38,828 nucleotides of DNA from Polaromonas sp. (GCA_013298815.1 JAAFJF010000030.1:1-38828); one strand, 5' to 3'; positions 30,211 to 38,511 are shown, counted from the stretch's first letter. The notes: generated by a model from the sequence alone, not told the origin. A program made the numbers and translations.

Positions 30211-30426
30211 CTAAACGTTGATATTGGCAAGTTGTTTTGAAAGAAAAACCATGCGTTTCTTCAAAGCGCGTTCACTAGCTGGGTGCACCAAGTTTGCAAT
30301 GTCCTGATCGGTTTCAAGAACTTTAGAGTCGCCACGTTCGATGGCGTCCATACCAATTTTGGCTGCATTACGCAGAGCCGCCAGTTTGGCGGCTTCTATT
30401 TGCAATTGGGATTCCAGCACAATCAA
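30211..30426 (-). CDS. Small ParD-like antitoxin-type protein
   Basis: 71-residue protein, probably helical: LQIEAAKLAALRNAAKIGMD followed by AIERGDSKVLETDQDIANLV. It resembles the C-terminal half of ParD-type antitoxins (an alanine/leucine helix, then a Gly-acid turn) but lacks a clear ribbon-helix-helix. Its start overlaps the brnA-like stop by ATGA (30423–30426), so the two are coupled. It is not a BrnT toxin. The call is a guess from composition. Confidence 0.5.
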   Translation of the reverse strand: MIVLESQLQIEAAKLAALRNAAKIGMDAIERGDSKVLETDQDIANLVHPASERALKKRMVFLSKQLANINV

Positions 30427-30752
30427 TTCGACCGTACCAATTGCTGCGCTTGTACATAGGCGCGTAAAACGGCGTTGATGTGGGTTTGGTAGCGGCTGCC
30501 TTCGCTTTTGAAGTAATTTAAGACGTCTTCATCGAGTTTGATGCTGATAGGTTTTTTGGCAGGTTGCACAGCCAAGTTGCCTTCACGCGCTGCGCGTAAA
30601 AACCACTCATCACCCAGCTCGGGCACGTCGCTGTAGTTGATGGCGTTTGCGTCTGCCTTGGCTAGGCGCTGTTCCAATGCCTTGGTTTGCCCTGCGCTTA
30701 ACGGTGTGGCGTCAAGTGTGAAGCGCGTTGTAGCGGTTTTTTTCTTACTCAT
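30423..30752 (-). CDS. BrnA family antitoxin
   Basis: 109-residue DNA-binding antitoxin of the BrnA family. The SDVPELGDEWFLRAA segment and the ribbon-helix-helix part PISIKLDEDVLNYFKSEGSR, then YQTHINAVLRAYV, are characteristic. In BrnTA systems a BrnT toxin gene is normally directly upstream. Here the upstream gene is the divergent SUI1-like factor, so no toxin is seen. It could be an orphan remnant, a solitary regulator or an antitoxin to a toxin elsewhere. Confidence 0.8.
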   Translation of the reverse strand: MSKKKTATTRFTLDATPLSAGQTKALEQRLAKADANAINYSDVPELGDEWFLRAAREGNLAVQPAKKPISIKLDEDVLNYFKSEGSRYQTHINAVLRAYVQAQQLVRSN

Positions 30753-30793
30753 TTAACCAATTTTAGCTAAACAAACTACTTAAAATCCACCCC

Positions 30794-31189
30794 ATGAACA
30801 ATGCATCAAATTCCAACGCCATCAAAGGTTTAGGCGGATTAGCGGGCTTGGCTGGCTTGGTTGTCAAAGAGACGCCGCCAGTCTCAGAATCAGACTTGGC
30901 TGCCAATGTTAAGGCCATCGCGCAATCCAAAGCAGACGCTCAAAAAGTCAAAGACGTGGTGCGGGTGTCGCGGGATGCTAAGGGGCGGGGCGGCAAGACT
31001 GTTACCGTGGTGACGGGGATTTCGTTGCCTGACAAGGACTTAGACGCACTGGGCAAGCAGTTGAAGGCTTCTTGCGGGTCGGGCGGGACTGTTAAAGATG
31101 GGGTGATCGAGGTGCAGGGCGACCATGTTGACCGCATTTTGGCGCTGCTGGTGGCGCAGGGGTACAAGGCTAAAAGAGCGGGTGGTTAG
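30794..31189 (+). CDS. SUI1/eIF1-like translation factor (YciH family)
   Basis: 131-residue protein related to E. coli YciH and eukaryotic eIF1, thought to affect start-site fidelity at the 30S subunit. The C-terminal domain is clear: VVRVSRDAKGRGGKTVTVVT, GKQLKASCGSGGTVKDGVIE and VQGDHVDRILALLVAQGYKA. The first 45 residues contain a Gly/Ala/Leu-rich low-complexity part (GLGGLAGLAGLV). It is monocistronic and divergent from the brnA-like gene. Its exact role in bacteria is uncertain. Confidence 0.9.
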   Translation: MNNASNSNAIKGLGGLAGLAGLVVKETPPVSESDLAANVKAIAQSKADAQKVKDVVRVSRDAKGRGGKTVTVVTGISLPDKDLDALGKQLKASCGSGGTVKDGVIEVQGDHVDRILALLVAQGYKAKRAGG

Positions 31190-31273
31190 GCAAAAATGTA
31201 GCTGTATCGAGGCCGAAAACAGTCAAAATCGACTGAAAATGGCTAAAAAAAGGCCGGTAGAGGCGTTAAATGA

Positions 31274-31326
31274 CCTCTAGCCGGCGTATTTGCTGCCTAA
31301 GCAGCTATGAAAAGTATAGCGAAATA
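31274..31326 (+). repeat. AGCTAT element, intergenic copy 13
   Basis: Forward copy with CCTCTAGCCGGCGTATTTGC then TGCCTAAGCAGCTAT and GTATAGCGAA. It sits between the convergent SUI1-like gene and the second yceI gene. Confidence 0.9.
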
Positions 31327-31327
31327 A

Positions 31328-31915
31328 TTACTGCTTGATCGCCTCAACTTGGATGACCAAGCGCACGTCTTTTGAGAAGCCGAATTGCACACCCCAGTTC
31401 ATGCCGTGGGCGACGCGGTCAACGGTGGCTGTGAAATCGCCGCCGCAAACTTCACGCTTGAGCATGTTGCTCATGTAGCAGTTGAAGTTGGTTGCTTTGA
31501 GGGTCAACGGTTGGGTTTTGCCTAACAAGGTGAAGTTGCCTGCAATTTCAGCCACTTTGTCGCCGTTGAAGGTCATGCCTGTGGATACAAACTTAGCGGT
31601 TGGGTGAACGGCTGAGTTGAAAAAGTCTGCGCTTTGCAGGTGTTTGTCAAAACCAGGCGTGCCGGTGTTGATGGAGGCGGTGTCGATGGTGATCTCTACG
31701 CTGCCAGTTTTAGCGGCTGCGTCAAACTCAACTTTGCCTTCTTTTTTGTCAAAACGGCCACGGTTGGTGGAGGTGTTGAAGTGACCAATTTCGAAGGTGG
31801 CGAAGGTGTGGGTTGGGTCAATCGCGTAGGTGGCAGCGTTGGCTTGGGTGGCACCTGCGAACAAGGCTGCTGCGGCTGTGAGTGACAAAACTAAAGATTT
31901 AGGTGAAAAGCGCAT
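31328..31915 (-). CDS. YceI family periplasmic protein (second copy)
   Basis: 195-residue secreted lipocalin-like protein that binds isoprenoid-type lipids. Signal peptide 1–27 (LVLSLTAAAALFAGATQANA). The family core is TYAIDPTHTFATFEIGHFNT, ITIDTASINTGTPGFDKHLQ, FFNSAVHPTAKF and GNFTLLGKTQPLTLKA. It is the last gene of the cytochrome b561–yceI–yceI operon, and GGAG precedes the ATG. Two cysteines (NCYMSN, REVCGG) suggest a disulfide. Confidence 0.93.
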   Translation of the reverse strand: MRFSPKSLVLSLTAAAALFAGATQANAATYAIDPTHTFATFEIGHFNTSTNRGRFDKKEGKVEFDAAAKTGSVEITIDTASINTGTPGFDKHLQSADFFNSAVHPTAKFVSTGMTFNGDKVAEIAGNFTLLGKTQPLTLKATNFNCYMSNMLKREVCGGDFTATVDRVAHGMNWGVQFGFSKDVRLVIQVEAIKQ

Positions 31916-31976
31916 ATAAAAGTCTCCAAAAGGACGGGTTGAAAAAAACAGTGTGAAAAATTAAGGTTTGGTCTAC

Positions 31977-32582
31977 TTAAAGCTTGCCAATACCAGTCAA
32001 AGCCAGCTTGAACTTGACTTGCACAGGGTCAGCAACCATTGACGTGTCAGCCCATTCGCCTTCGCCGATTTTGTAGGTCAGGCGTTTCATGGGGAAGGTG
32101 CCTACTGCCGTTGTGACGGCTGCAGCTTGGGTCATCGTCACTGGAATAACGACATCTTGCGCCACGCCTTTGATGCTGAGCTTGCCGGCAACTTCAAATT
32201 TGCCCGCTCCCAACGCTTTGATGCTGCTGGAGGCAAAGCTTGCTTGCGGGAACTTGGCGGTGTTGAACCAAGTGGCTTTGGGCAACTCGGCATCGGTAGC
32301 TTTGTCGCCCAAGGTGGCGCTGGCAATATCTACCGTGAAGTTGACCTTGCTGGTGGCCAGCTTGGCAGTGTCGAAGCTGACTTGCGCATCAAACTTGGTG
32401 AATTTGCCATCTACGGGCACGCCCATTTGCTTGAACTGAAAACCGACTTCGCTTTGGGCGGGGTTGAGTTTTTGCTGCGCTGCAACTTGAGCGATTGCTG
32501 GCTGGGCAACCAGCAATGCAGCGGCTGCGAGCGATGCTGCTACAACGGCTAGGTAGGAAAATGAGGCTTTTGCTTTGATCAT
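31977..32582 (-). CDS. YceI family periplasmic protein (first copy)
   Basis: 201 residues with signal peptide 1–31 (VVAASLAAAALLVAQPAIAQ). The YceI fold is seen in KLNPAQSEVGFQFKQMGVPV, KVNFTVDIASATLGDKATD, TWFNTAKFPQASF and GKLSIKGVAQDVVIPV. It is more diverged from the second copy than a recent duplication would be. It lies between cytochrome b561 and the other yceI on the same strand, a common pairing in which the lipid binder may carry a quinone-like or polyprenyl compound near the membrane cytochrome. Confidence 0.92.
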   Translation of the reverse strand: MIKAKASFSYLAVVAASLAAAALLVAQPAIAQVAAQQKLNPAQSEVGFQFKQMGVPVDGKFTKFDAQVSFDTAKLATSKVNFTVDIASATLGDKATDAELPKATWFNTAKFPQASFASSSIKALGAGKFEVAGKLSIKGVAQDVVIPVTMTQAAAVTTAVGTFPMKRLTYKIGEGEWADTSMVADPVQVKFKLALTGIGKL

Positions 32583-32616
32583 GATAATTTCTTTTTAGGT
32601 TAATTAACTGTTTGGT

Positions 32617-33207
32617 TTATTTGCAGGAGCCTGGCAGCATGCGGCTAACCAAACCATCTTTGTCGATGAAATGGTGCTTCAGCGCTGCGCCAATGTGTAA
32701 GAGCGCTAAACCCATCAGAGCGAAGGCTGATATTTCATGTAACTCTTTGATTTGCTTGGCAAATTCTTTGTCTACAGCTACAAAATCAGGCAAGGGCAAC
32801 ACGCCAAACAACACAATCGGGAAGCCCGCCGCCGAGCTGTAGGCCCAGCCAATCAAAGGCACAGCGAAAAACAGGGCGTAAAGCGCATAGTGCGTGGCGT
32901 GGTAAACCTTGGTTTGCCAGTGGGGCATGGCTTGCTCAATCGCTTTGGGCAAAGCGGGCGGTTTGTAGACCAAGCGCCATACCAAACGCAGCACAGACAA
33001 GATCAAAAATGTGATGCCCGCCCACTTGTGGTAGTTGTACAGCTTCAAACGTAAGGGCGAAAACGGCAGGTCTGACATGTAAACACCGATGGCAAACATG
33101 GCGAAAATGGAGATGCCCAAGAGCCAGTGCAAAACAATGGCCACTGTGGAGTAGCGAGCTGCTTGGCTAGACTCGCTTAGATTGGTTTGTGCATGAGGTT
33201 TTGACAC
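32617..33207 (-). CDS. Cytochrome b561
   Basis: 196-residue inner-membrane di-haem b protein of the bacterial cytochrome b561 family. Four hydrophobic helices carry the His ligands: VAIVLHWLLGISIFAMFAIG, LYNYHKWAGITFLILSVLRL, HATHYALYALFFAVPLIGWA and EISAFALMGLALLHIGAALKHH. It probably exchanges electrons with quinones or superoxide. It starts with GTG at 33207, heads the yceI operon, and an inverted repeat lies upstream at 33282–33306. Confidence 0.92.
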   Translation of the reverse strand: MSKPHAQTNLSESSQAARYSTVAIVLHWLLGISIFAMFAIGVYMSDLPFSPLRLKLYNYHKWAGITFLILSVLRLVWRLVYKPPALPKAIEQAMPHWQTKVYHATHYALYALFFAVPLIGWAYSSAAGFPIVLFGVLPLPDFVAVDKEFAKQIKELHEISAFALMGLALLHIGAALKHHFIDKDGLVSRMLPGSCK

Positions 33208-33281
33208 TTGAGGCTTTCAGCTTATAAAGTAGTTAAAGTGTATGTCCCCTTAACTCGCAATAAGTTCCACGAAATTGATGA

Positions 33282-33306
33282 TTTCATTCAAATTTTCTGA
33301 ATGAAA
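33282..33306. promoter_or_regulatory. 9-bp inverted repeat upstream of cytochrome b561
   Basis: TTTCATTCA-N7-TGAATGAAA, perfect and symmetric, in the intergenic gap between the b561–yceI operon and the divergent MoaD-like gene. Its form is that of a dimeric repressor site. The regulator is unknown. Confidence 0.5.
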
Positions 33307-33386
33307 GCAAGGCGAATAGTTAATAGGCTAGCAAACTGTAGTGTTTTAAACTGGCAATAAATAGTTATCGGCGATGCAAGGAACTG

Positions 33387-33713
33387 GTGTATAAATCTGC
33401 CATGCCCCAGCCACTACCCAGTCAAACTGCTGAAGATGTAGTCACAGTCACAGTCACCTTTGCGGCCAGCTTGCAACGGCATGTTCCCTGCCCAATGCAA
33501 CACGTTACTGTGGCCAGTTTGCGCGAGGTTTTGAAAGCGGCACTTGTGGCTGCTCCTGATTTGTCGCATTATGTGTTTGACGACCAAGGCAATGTCCGCA
33601 AGCATGTGGCGGTGTTCATCAACAAAAACATGTTGCACAACCGGGCTGATTTGACACAAACTTTAAATGCTGGCGACCACGTACTGGTGGTGCAGGCGCT
33701 TAGCGGTGGCTAG
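33387..33713 (+). CDS. MoaD/ThiS-like ubiquitin-fold protein
   Basis: 108-residue beta-grasp protein. The pattern VTVTVTFAASLQRHV … VTVASLREVLKAALVAAPDL, then VAVFINKNMLH and AGDHVLVVQALSGG, is that of MoaD/ThiS. It ends in Gly-Gly, the residue pair that is adenylated and thiocarboxylated or conjugated. GTG 33387 has AAGGA four bases upstream; ATG 33402 is the alternative start. No moaE, thiG or E1-like partner is nearby. Instead it is followed after 50 bases by an Asp-box propeller gene, so its role is likely not classical cofactor synthesis. Confidence 0.8.
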   Translation: MYKSAMPQPLPSQTAEDVVTVTVTFAASLQRHVPCPMQHVTVASLREVLKAALVAAPDLSHYVFDDQGNVRKHVAVFINKNMLHNRADLTQTLNAGDHVLVVQALSGG

Positions 33714-33763
33714 CCTGCTCAACCCAGCGTGCGCTAGCTTACACATTCTTCAGAGGGATTCAC

Positions 33764-34900
33764 ATGACATCATCAAGCACGACATCAAGCACGGCATCGT
33801 TGTTGGTGGGCTCACGCAAGGGCCTGTTTGTTTTAGAGAACAACGCTGTCACCGCACACCATTTTCAGGGCGAGCCTGTGTCGCAAGTGCTGGTTAATCC
33901 ACACGATCAGTCGTGGATAGTCGCGTTGAATTTAGGGCACTTTGGCGTTAAATTGCACAAAAGCACTGACCAAGGCAAAACCTGGGCAGCATTGGCAGCA
34001 CCTGCTTTTCCCCAAAAGCCTGCTGCGGGTGATGCAGATTTTGATACTTTTAAGGACGACCCCATCCCCTGGAATGTGGAGTTGATCTGGTCACTTAGCG
34101 CTAGCGGCGCAGACCAGCCCAACACCTTGTGGGCGGGCTGCATGCCAGCGGGCTTGTTCAAGTCTACCGACGGCGGGCAAAGCTGGGTGCTTAACTTGCC
34201 CCTGTGGCATGACCCACGCAGACAGCTATGGATGGGGGGTGGAAATGACTTTCCGGGCATTCACTCAGTCTTGGTCGATCCGCGCAACAGCCTACACCTC
34301 ACTTTGGGCATCTCTTGCGGCGGCGTGTGGCAAACTTTTGACAGCGGGGAAAGTTGGTCTTTGACCGCCAAGGGCATGAAGTCTGACTACACACCCCCCG
34401 ACACGGAAGAGGATGAAAACTTGCAAGACCCGCATTGTGTGGTGAGCTGTGCTACTGCGCCAGACGTGCTGTGGGCGCAGCACCATTGCGGCATTTACCA
34501 CTCGACCAATGGCGGCAAGCTGTGGCAGCAAATTACCACCCCAATTTCTAACGATTTCCCGTCTGTTTTTGGCTTTGCCGTGGCGGTTGACCCCCTCAAC
34601 CCATTGCGGGCATGGTTTGTACCCGCGGTGAAAGACCAATTTCGTTACCCCGTGGATGGCAAATTTGTGGTGACCCGCACGGACGACGGCGGCAAAACCT
34701 TCAAAGCTTTTGGCAAGGGCCTACCACACAGCCACGCATACGATTTGGTCTACCGCCACGGCTTGGCAGTTGCGCCCAATGGGCAAGATTTGGCCATGGC
34801 ATCAACCACAGGCAGCTTGTGGACGAGCAATGACTCGGGTGAAACTTGGCTCGCAGTATCGCAAAACTTACCACCCGTTGCAGTGGTTAAATTTATTTGA
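33764..34900 (+). CDS. Asp-box (BNR/sialidase-like) beta-propeller protein
   Basis: 378 residues with six Asp-box motifs, S-x-D-x-G-x-x-W, starting near residues 67, 134, 191, 247, 306 and 355 (for example STDGGQSW, TFDSGESW, SNDSGETW). This predicts a six-bladed beta-propeller of the sialidase/VPS10/WD40-YVTN-like type. It has no signal peptide, so it is probably cytoplasmic, unlike secreted sialidases. No sialidase arginine triad was assigned. AGAGGG precedes the ATG. It is paired with the MoaD-like gene upstream. Its enzymatic function, if any, is unknown. Confidence 0.85.
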   Translation: MTSSSTTSSTASLLVGSRKGLFVLENNAVTAHHFQGEPVSQVLVNPHDQSWIVALNLGHFGVKLHKSTDQGKTWAALAAPAFPQKPAAGDADFDTFKDDPIPWNVELIWSLSASGADQPNTLWAGCMPAGLFKSTDGGQSWVLNLPLWHDPRRQLWMGGGNDFPGIHSVLVDPRNSLHLTLGISCGGVWQTFDSGESWSLTAKGMKSDYTPPDTEEDENLQDPHCVVSCATAPDVLWAQHHCGIYHSTNGGKLWQQITTPISNDFPSVFGFAVAVDPLNPLRAWFVPAVKDQFRYPVDGKFVVTRTDDGGKTFKAFGKGLPHSHAYDLVYRHGLAVAPNGQDLAMASTTGSLWTSNDSGETWLAVSQNLPPVAVVKFI

Positions 34901-35079
34901 ACTTTTGTCTGCTTTTTTAACGTTGTATTGCGCTCGCTCGCGAATATTTCATGGAAGTGTGACTTTGTTTGCGTTTATACGAACATAATTAGCCATATTG
35001 AAACAATTTGTATTTCGTGGCGCGTATTCATAGCTCAAAATGAAGTTACATATAAACAAAGCAGTTCATTTTAGTTGTC
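34901..35079. other. Intergenic region before the histidine kinase gene
   Basis: 179 bases with no gene seen. It is AT-rich towards its right end and must contain the histidine kinase promoter. No terminator of clear form after the propeller gene. Confidence 0.4.
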
Positions 35080-36528
35080 ATGATTGATACCTCTTTGAAT
35101 CAAAATCAAAGCATTGACGAGCAACAGTACACGCCTTTGGTATCCAAAGAAGTATGGTTTGAATTAGAGTCAAATCGTCAGCTGTTGGAGCCTAGAAAAC
35201 AAGTCATATCCAGCATATTGAGGTTGATTTCTGCCCTAGCATTGGTGTTTTACACACCTTTTGTGATGGTCTTGGGCTGGCTATTGCTTATTTTTGGCGC
35301 GAACGCTTGGATGAGGCGATTCCTGCGTGCCTACGCAGAAGTTCTGGCGCGTCATCCCAACCCAAGCAGCACTTCGCCCGAAGTGGCTGAGATTGTGCGA
35401 GGTTACAAATATGCTTGGTTGTTCAATTGTGTTGTTTGGGGCTTGTTGAGCGGTTTGTCACAATTTTGGTTGCCTGAAGGGCCGAGGTTTGTGTGCATCA
35501 TCATCTTAAATGCGTTGATGTTTTTATCTATCACGCGCACGCACGTGGACCGTTGGCTGATGCACCGGGTAACAGCTATTTTCATAGGTTCACAGCTCAT
35601 ATTTTTGATCATGCGTTTCATCTATATCGGTGACTACACTTCGCCTGGTTCAAGCGACCCACATCGACTCGTCAGCTATTTGATTTACTTGGCTTTGATG
35701 TCATATTTGCTGTGGATAGTTGGTAACCGATTTGAGCAAATGCACCACCAGCATTTGAACTCTGAATACAGTAAATTGCAGCTGATTGAGACGCTTAACC
35801 TGAGCAAAGCGCAATTGCGCCTAGAGCAGCAAGCTTTGGTGGCATCCAACAAATTGGTTCAGCAGTTTTACTCGGGTGCGGCACATGATTTGCGCCAGCC
35901 AGTGTACGCAATGCAGTTATACGCATCCATGCTTTCTGACGATGCCAGTTTGGGCAAAGTGCTGCTTCCCAAAATCACGCAGTCATGCGAGTCTATCAAC
36001 GACATGTTCAACACGCTGTTTGACTATCAACAAACGCATATGAACGACACTGAGCTGGTTGAGAAAGACATCAAAATTAAAGAAACATTCAGAAGCTTGG
36101 CTTTGCATTTTCAACCCATTGCGGCGGGCAAGGGTTTGGAGATCAGGTTCAGGCCGATTGCCGGCTCCATCACGATGGTGCCACTTTACTTAGCACGAAT
36201 TTTGAGCAATTTAATCTCGAGCGCTCTGCGCTACACCACCAAGGGTGGGGTGTTGGTTGTCGCACGCAAAACCAATTTGAATCTTCAATTTGAAGTCTGG
36301 GACACAGGGATTGGCATTGACGATTCTAAAAAACAGCATATCTTCAACGAGTTTTACAAAGTCAATGACATTGAAATTGACAACGAAGGCTTGGGCTTGG
36401 GACTAGCGATTGCTAAACAGCTGTCAGCGCGCATTCCCAAGTCTGAGATATCGGTCCGGTCACGTATGGGGCGGGGCAGTGTGTTTACGTTTACGGTGCC
36501 CCTAGATCGTTATAAAGCGCATCTGTAG
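35080..36528 (+). CDS. Membrane histidine kinase
   Basis: 482-residue sensor kinase. The first half has several hydrophobic helices (residues ~45–75 and ~110–215, e.g. LALVFYTPFVMVLGWLLLIF) with little periplasmic sequence, so it may sense within the membrane. A coiled-coil linker leads to the HisKA box, with phospho-acceptor His269 in YSGAAHDLRQPVYAMQLYAS. The ATPase has the N box ILSNLISSALRYT, G1 WDTGIGID, an F box around FNEFYKV, and G2 GLGLGLAIAKQL. No response regulator is adjacent, and the HDLRQP variant is common in Burkholderiales orphan or hybrid kinases. The signal is unknown. Confidence 0.92.
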   Translation: MIDTSLNQNQSIDEQQYTPLVSKEVWFELESNRQLLEPRKQVISSILRLISALALVFYTPFVMVLGWLLLIFGANAWMRRFLRAYAEVLARHPNPSSTSPEVAEIVRGYKYAWLFNCVVWGLLSGLSQFWLPEGPRFVCIIILNALMFLSITRTHVDRWLMHRVTAIFIGSQLIFLIMRFIYIGDYTSPGSSDPHRLVSYLIYLALMSYLLWIVGNRFEQMHHQHLNSEYSKLQLIETLNLSKAQLRLEQQALVASNKLVQQFYSGAAHDLRQPVYAMQLYASMLSDDASLGKVLLPKITQSCESINDMFNTLFDYQQTHMNDTELVEKDIKIKETFRSLALHFQPIAAGKGLEIRFRPIAGSITMVPLYLARILSNLISSALRYTTKGGVLVVARKTNLNLQFEVWDTGIGIDDSKKQHIFNEFYKVNDIEIDNEGLGLGLAIAKQLSARIPKSEISVRSRMGRGSVFTFTVPLDRYKAHL

Positions 36529-36537
36529 AATGCAGCG

Positions 36538-37353
36538 ATGCATTCAAAATCCAGCCACTTCTTCACCAGTGCCATCTCACGTGCTGTCACATTTGTCTCA
36601 ACGCTTGCTGTAAGCTGTTCCTTGGCTGGCTGCGCCACCGGCCTCACCAGCAGCGAAGCCAAGCCCACGCCGACACTGGCGTTTCAAAACAAAGCGCTCA
36701 GCCCAGCCAACGGTGGATTGCTCATCAACAGCGCGCAATTGCAGCCTGGCGACATCATTTTGACAGCAGACAATGGCATCAAATCGCAGGGGATTCGCTT
36801 GATCACACTCTCCCCAGTCAGTCATGCTGCCGTTTACATGGCTGACCAGCAAGTGGCCGAAGCCGTGGGCGAGGGCATTCGCCGCCGCTCTGTGGCTGAG
36901 CTGTTGGCGGAGGAAACCACCATTGTTGTTTTTCGCCACCCAGGAGTCACGCAGGACGGTATGCGCAAGATGGATGCTTTTGTAGACAAACACGTTGGTC
37001 AAAAGTACAACTACTTTGGCGCGATGCTGCAAGCACCCTTCTCCATCGAGCGCCGCGTTTGCGAGCTGCCTTTGGTTCCTTCAGCAATCCGCGATTTTTG
37101 CATCCAGGGTGTGGCGGCCATTCAGCTCGGTATCGGGCGGAATGACCAGTTTTTCTGCTCGCAATTTGTCCTAGAAGCCTACAAAACCGCCGGTTTGCCG
37201 CTGACAGACGCAGACCCGCGCCTCATCAGCCCCGGCGATTTGCTGCACATGCGCGAGGGCGATGTGCCCTCGGTCAAAATTCGCCAAACGCTGCAATATG
37301 TCGGACACTTGAAAGCTCCGCCAGTCATTGTGGCGCAGGCTCAGGCCAATTAG
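36538..37353 (+). CDS. YiiX/YaeF-like lipoprotein, permuted papain-fold hydrolase
   Basis: 271-residue lipoprotein with lipobox LAGC near residue 31. The hydrolase domain is the permuted NlpC/P60 (YiiX/YaeF, DUF830-like) type: LQPGDIILTADNG, His96 in SPVSHAAVYM, and the nucleophile Cys207 in FFCSQFVLEAYKTAGL. In this fold the His comes before the Cys. It may cleave amide bonds in peptidoglycan or lipids. It starts 9 bases after the kinase gene, so they are probably co-transcribed. Its end overlaps the convergent lipoprotein gene by four bases. Confidence 0.85.
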   Translation: MHSKSSHFFTSAISRAVTFVSTLAVSCSLAGCATGLTSSEAKPTPTLAFQNKALSPANGGLLINSAQLQPGDIILTADNGIKSQGIRLITLSPVSHAAVYMADQQVAEAVGEGIRRRSVAELLAEETTIVVFRHPGVTQDGMRKMDAFVDKHVGQKYNYFGAMLQAPFSIERRVCELPLVPSAIRDFCIQGVAAIQLGIGRNDQFFCSQFVLEAYKTAGLPLTDADPRLISPGDLLHMREGDVPSVKIRQTLQYVGHLKAPPVIVAQAQAN

Positions 37354-37817
37354 CTGCCCACATGCATCGTGAAGACAGCACCATTCGACAGCTTGCACTG
37401 CCCACTACCTAAGCTGGCTGAGTTCATTTGGTACGTGCAATTGATGTAGCTGCCCCGGTTGCCACTGCCATTGGCCACACCTGTGCGCAAGTTACCGTTT
37501 GAGCGTGTCGCTTCACCCATGAAGTTCTCCCCGTTGATAGCCGTGCTAAACGTGCCGCGCCCGTTCAAATCGTTCGTCACCACCGCGCTGACCATGCCGT
37601 AGCTGCTGGCCAAGTCATTGCTGGGGTATAGCCGAGCGGCGAAAGTGACAGGGGCGGGTGGAGCGGTGGGCACATACACCGTGGTTGGCGCTTGGTTAGC
37701 TTGCTGATTCAGCGGCACCACATAACAGCCAGTCAAAGCTAGCGCAGCGCCTACGACAGTTGTTGCCAAGATGGAAGAGCGAACAACACTAAAACCGAAA
37801 ACAGAGTTTTTACTCAT
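37350..37817 (-). CDS. Small lipoprotein of unknown function
   Basis: 155 residues with a signal and lipobox (ATTVVGAALALTGCYVVP), so likely anchored in the outer membrane. A Pro/Thr-rich spacer follows (TTVYVPTAPPAPVT), then a Gly/Ser/Asn-rich beta domain (NGENFMGEATRSNGNLRTGV, SYINCTYQMNSAS) with two cysteines that may pair. I chose ATG 37817; the frame is open to 37856, but residues there (CACATW) do not fit a signal peptide. It is tail-to-tail with the YiiX-like gene. Confidence 0.7.
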   Translation of the reverse strand: MSKNSVFGFSVVRSSILATTVVGAALALTGCYVVPLNQQANQAPTTVYVPTAPPAPVTFAARLYPSNDLASSYGMVSAVVTNDLNGRGTFSTAINGENFMGEATRSNGNLRTGVANGSGNRGSYINCTYQMNSASLGSGQCKLSNGAVFTMHVGS

Positions 37818-38060
37818 AAATGACCAGGTTGCACAGGCACATGCCCGTGAACGCAATGTAAACTGCTGGATTCCGATAAGTGTTAAATACTAATACAAGT
37901 GTTATATTTTTATACTCAAAGTATCGTTTATTGACGCTTTTCGACTTTTAAATCGTTCGTGCTAAGACAATCTAACAAGAATTGCCTTTAACCTCACAGG
38001 CTGCACCAACATGTATTAAATGAGACAATCCAGTCACAAAATAGACATCAAGGAAATTTC
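37818..38060. other. Divergent promoter region (lipoprotein / BLUF)
   Basis: 243 bases with no gene seen. It is AT-rich with a direct repeat of AAGTGTTA near 37880 and 37900. It should hold promoters for both genes. AAGGAA six bases before the BLUF ATG is a good ribosome binding site. Confidence 0.5.
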
Positions 38061-38480
38061 ATGCTCATTCAACTCACCTACGCTAGCCGCCCATCGCTGG
38101 CTTTCAAACCCGAAGACATGGACAGCATTCTTGCCGCGTCAAAAAGAAACAACGCTCGCGTTGGCGTTACAGGAGCGCTTTGCTTAGCAAACGGTATCTT
38201 TTTGCAGCAACTCGAAGGTGATCGCACAGAAGTCAACCGCCTGTACCATCGCATATTGACCGACCCACGTCACCGCGACCCAGTCGTGCTCAACTTCGCA
38301 GAAATTAACAGCCGCCGCTTCACCACTTGGGCGATGGGCTCGCTAGCCCCGTTAGAAGCTAACCGTCATATCTACTTGAAATATTCCCGCTCAGCCAGTT
38401 TTGATCCCTACGGCATGAGCGCTGCTACTTTGCAAGATTTTTTCACCGAACTACTTGCGAATGGTGAATGGATTGTTTGA
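38061..38480 (+). CDS. BLUF-domain blue-light photoreceptor
   Basis: 139-residue stand-alone FAD-binding BLUF protein. The key Tyr7 lies in QLTYAS, the flavin-contacting Asn in KRNNARVGVTGAL, and the Gln in FLQQLEGDR. Trp is in FTTWAMGSL. There is no effector domain, so it is a short BLUF protein that signals through a partner, as PixD and BlrB do. It has a good Shine-Dalgarno and appears monocistronic. Confidence 0.94.
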   Translation: MLIQLTYASRPSLAFKPEDMDSILAASKRNNARVGVTGALCLANGIFLQQLEGDRTEVNRLYHRILTDPRHRDPVVLNFAEINSRRFTTWAMGSLAPLEANRHIYLKYSRSASFDPYGMSAATLQDFFTELLANGEWIV

Positions 38481-38511
38481 TGTGATTTGCTGGCTGAGAG
38501 GGTAAATTTAT

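Noticed and set aside
33318-33372. Possible fifteenth AGCTAT element (GGCAATAAATA core)
   Set aside because: Only about a dozen bases match; flanking landmarks are absent.
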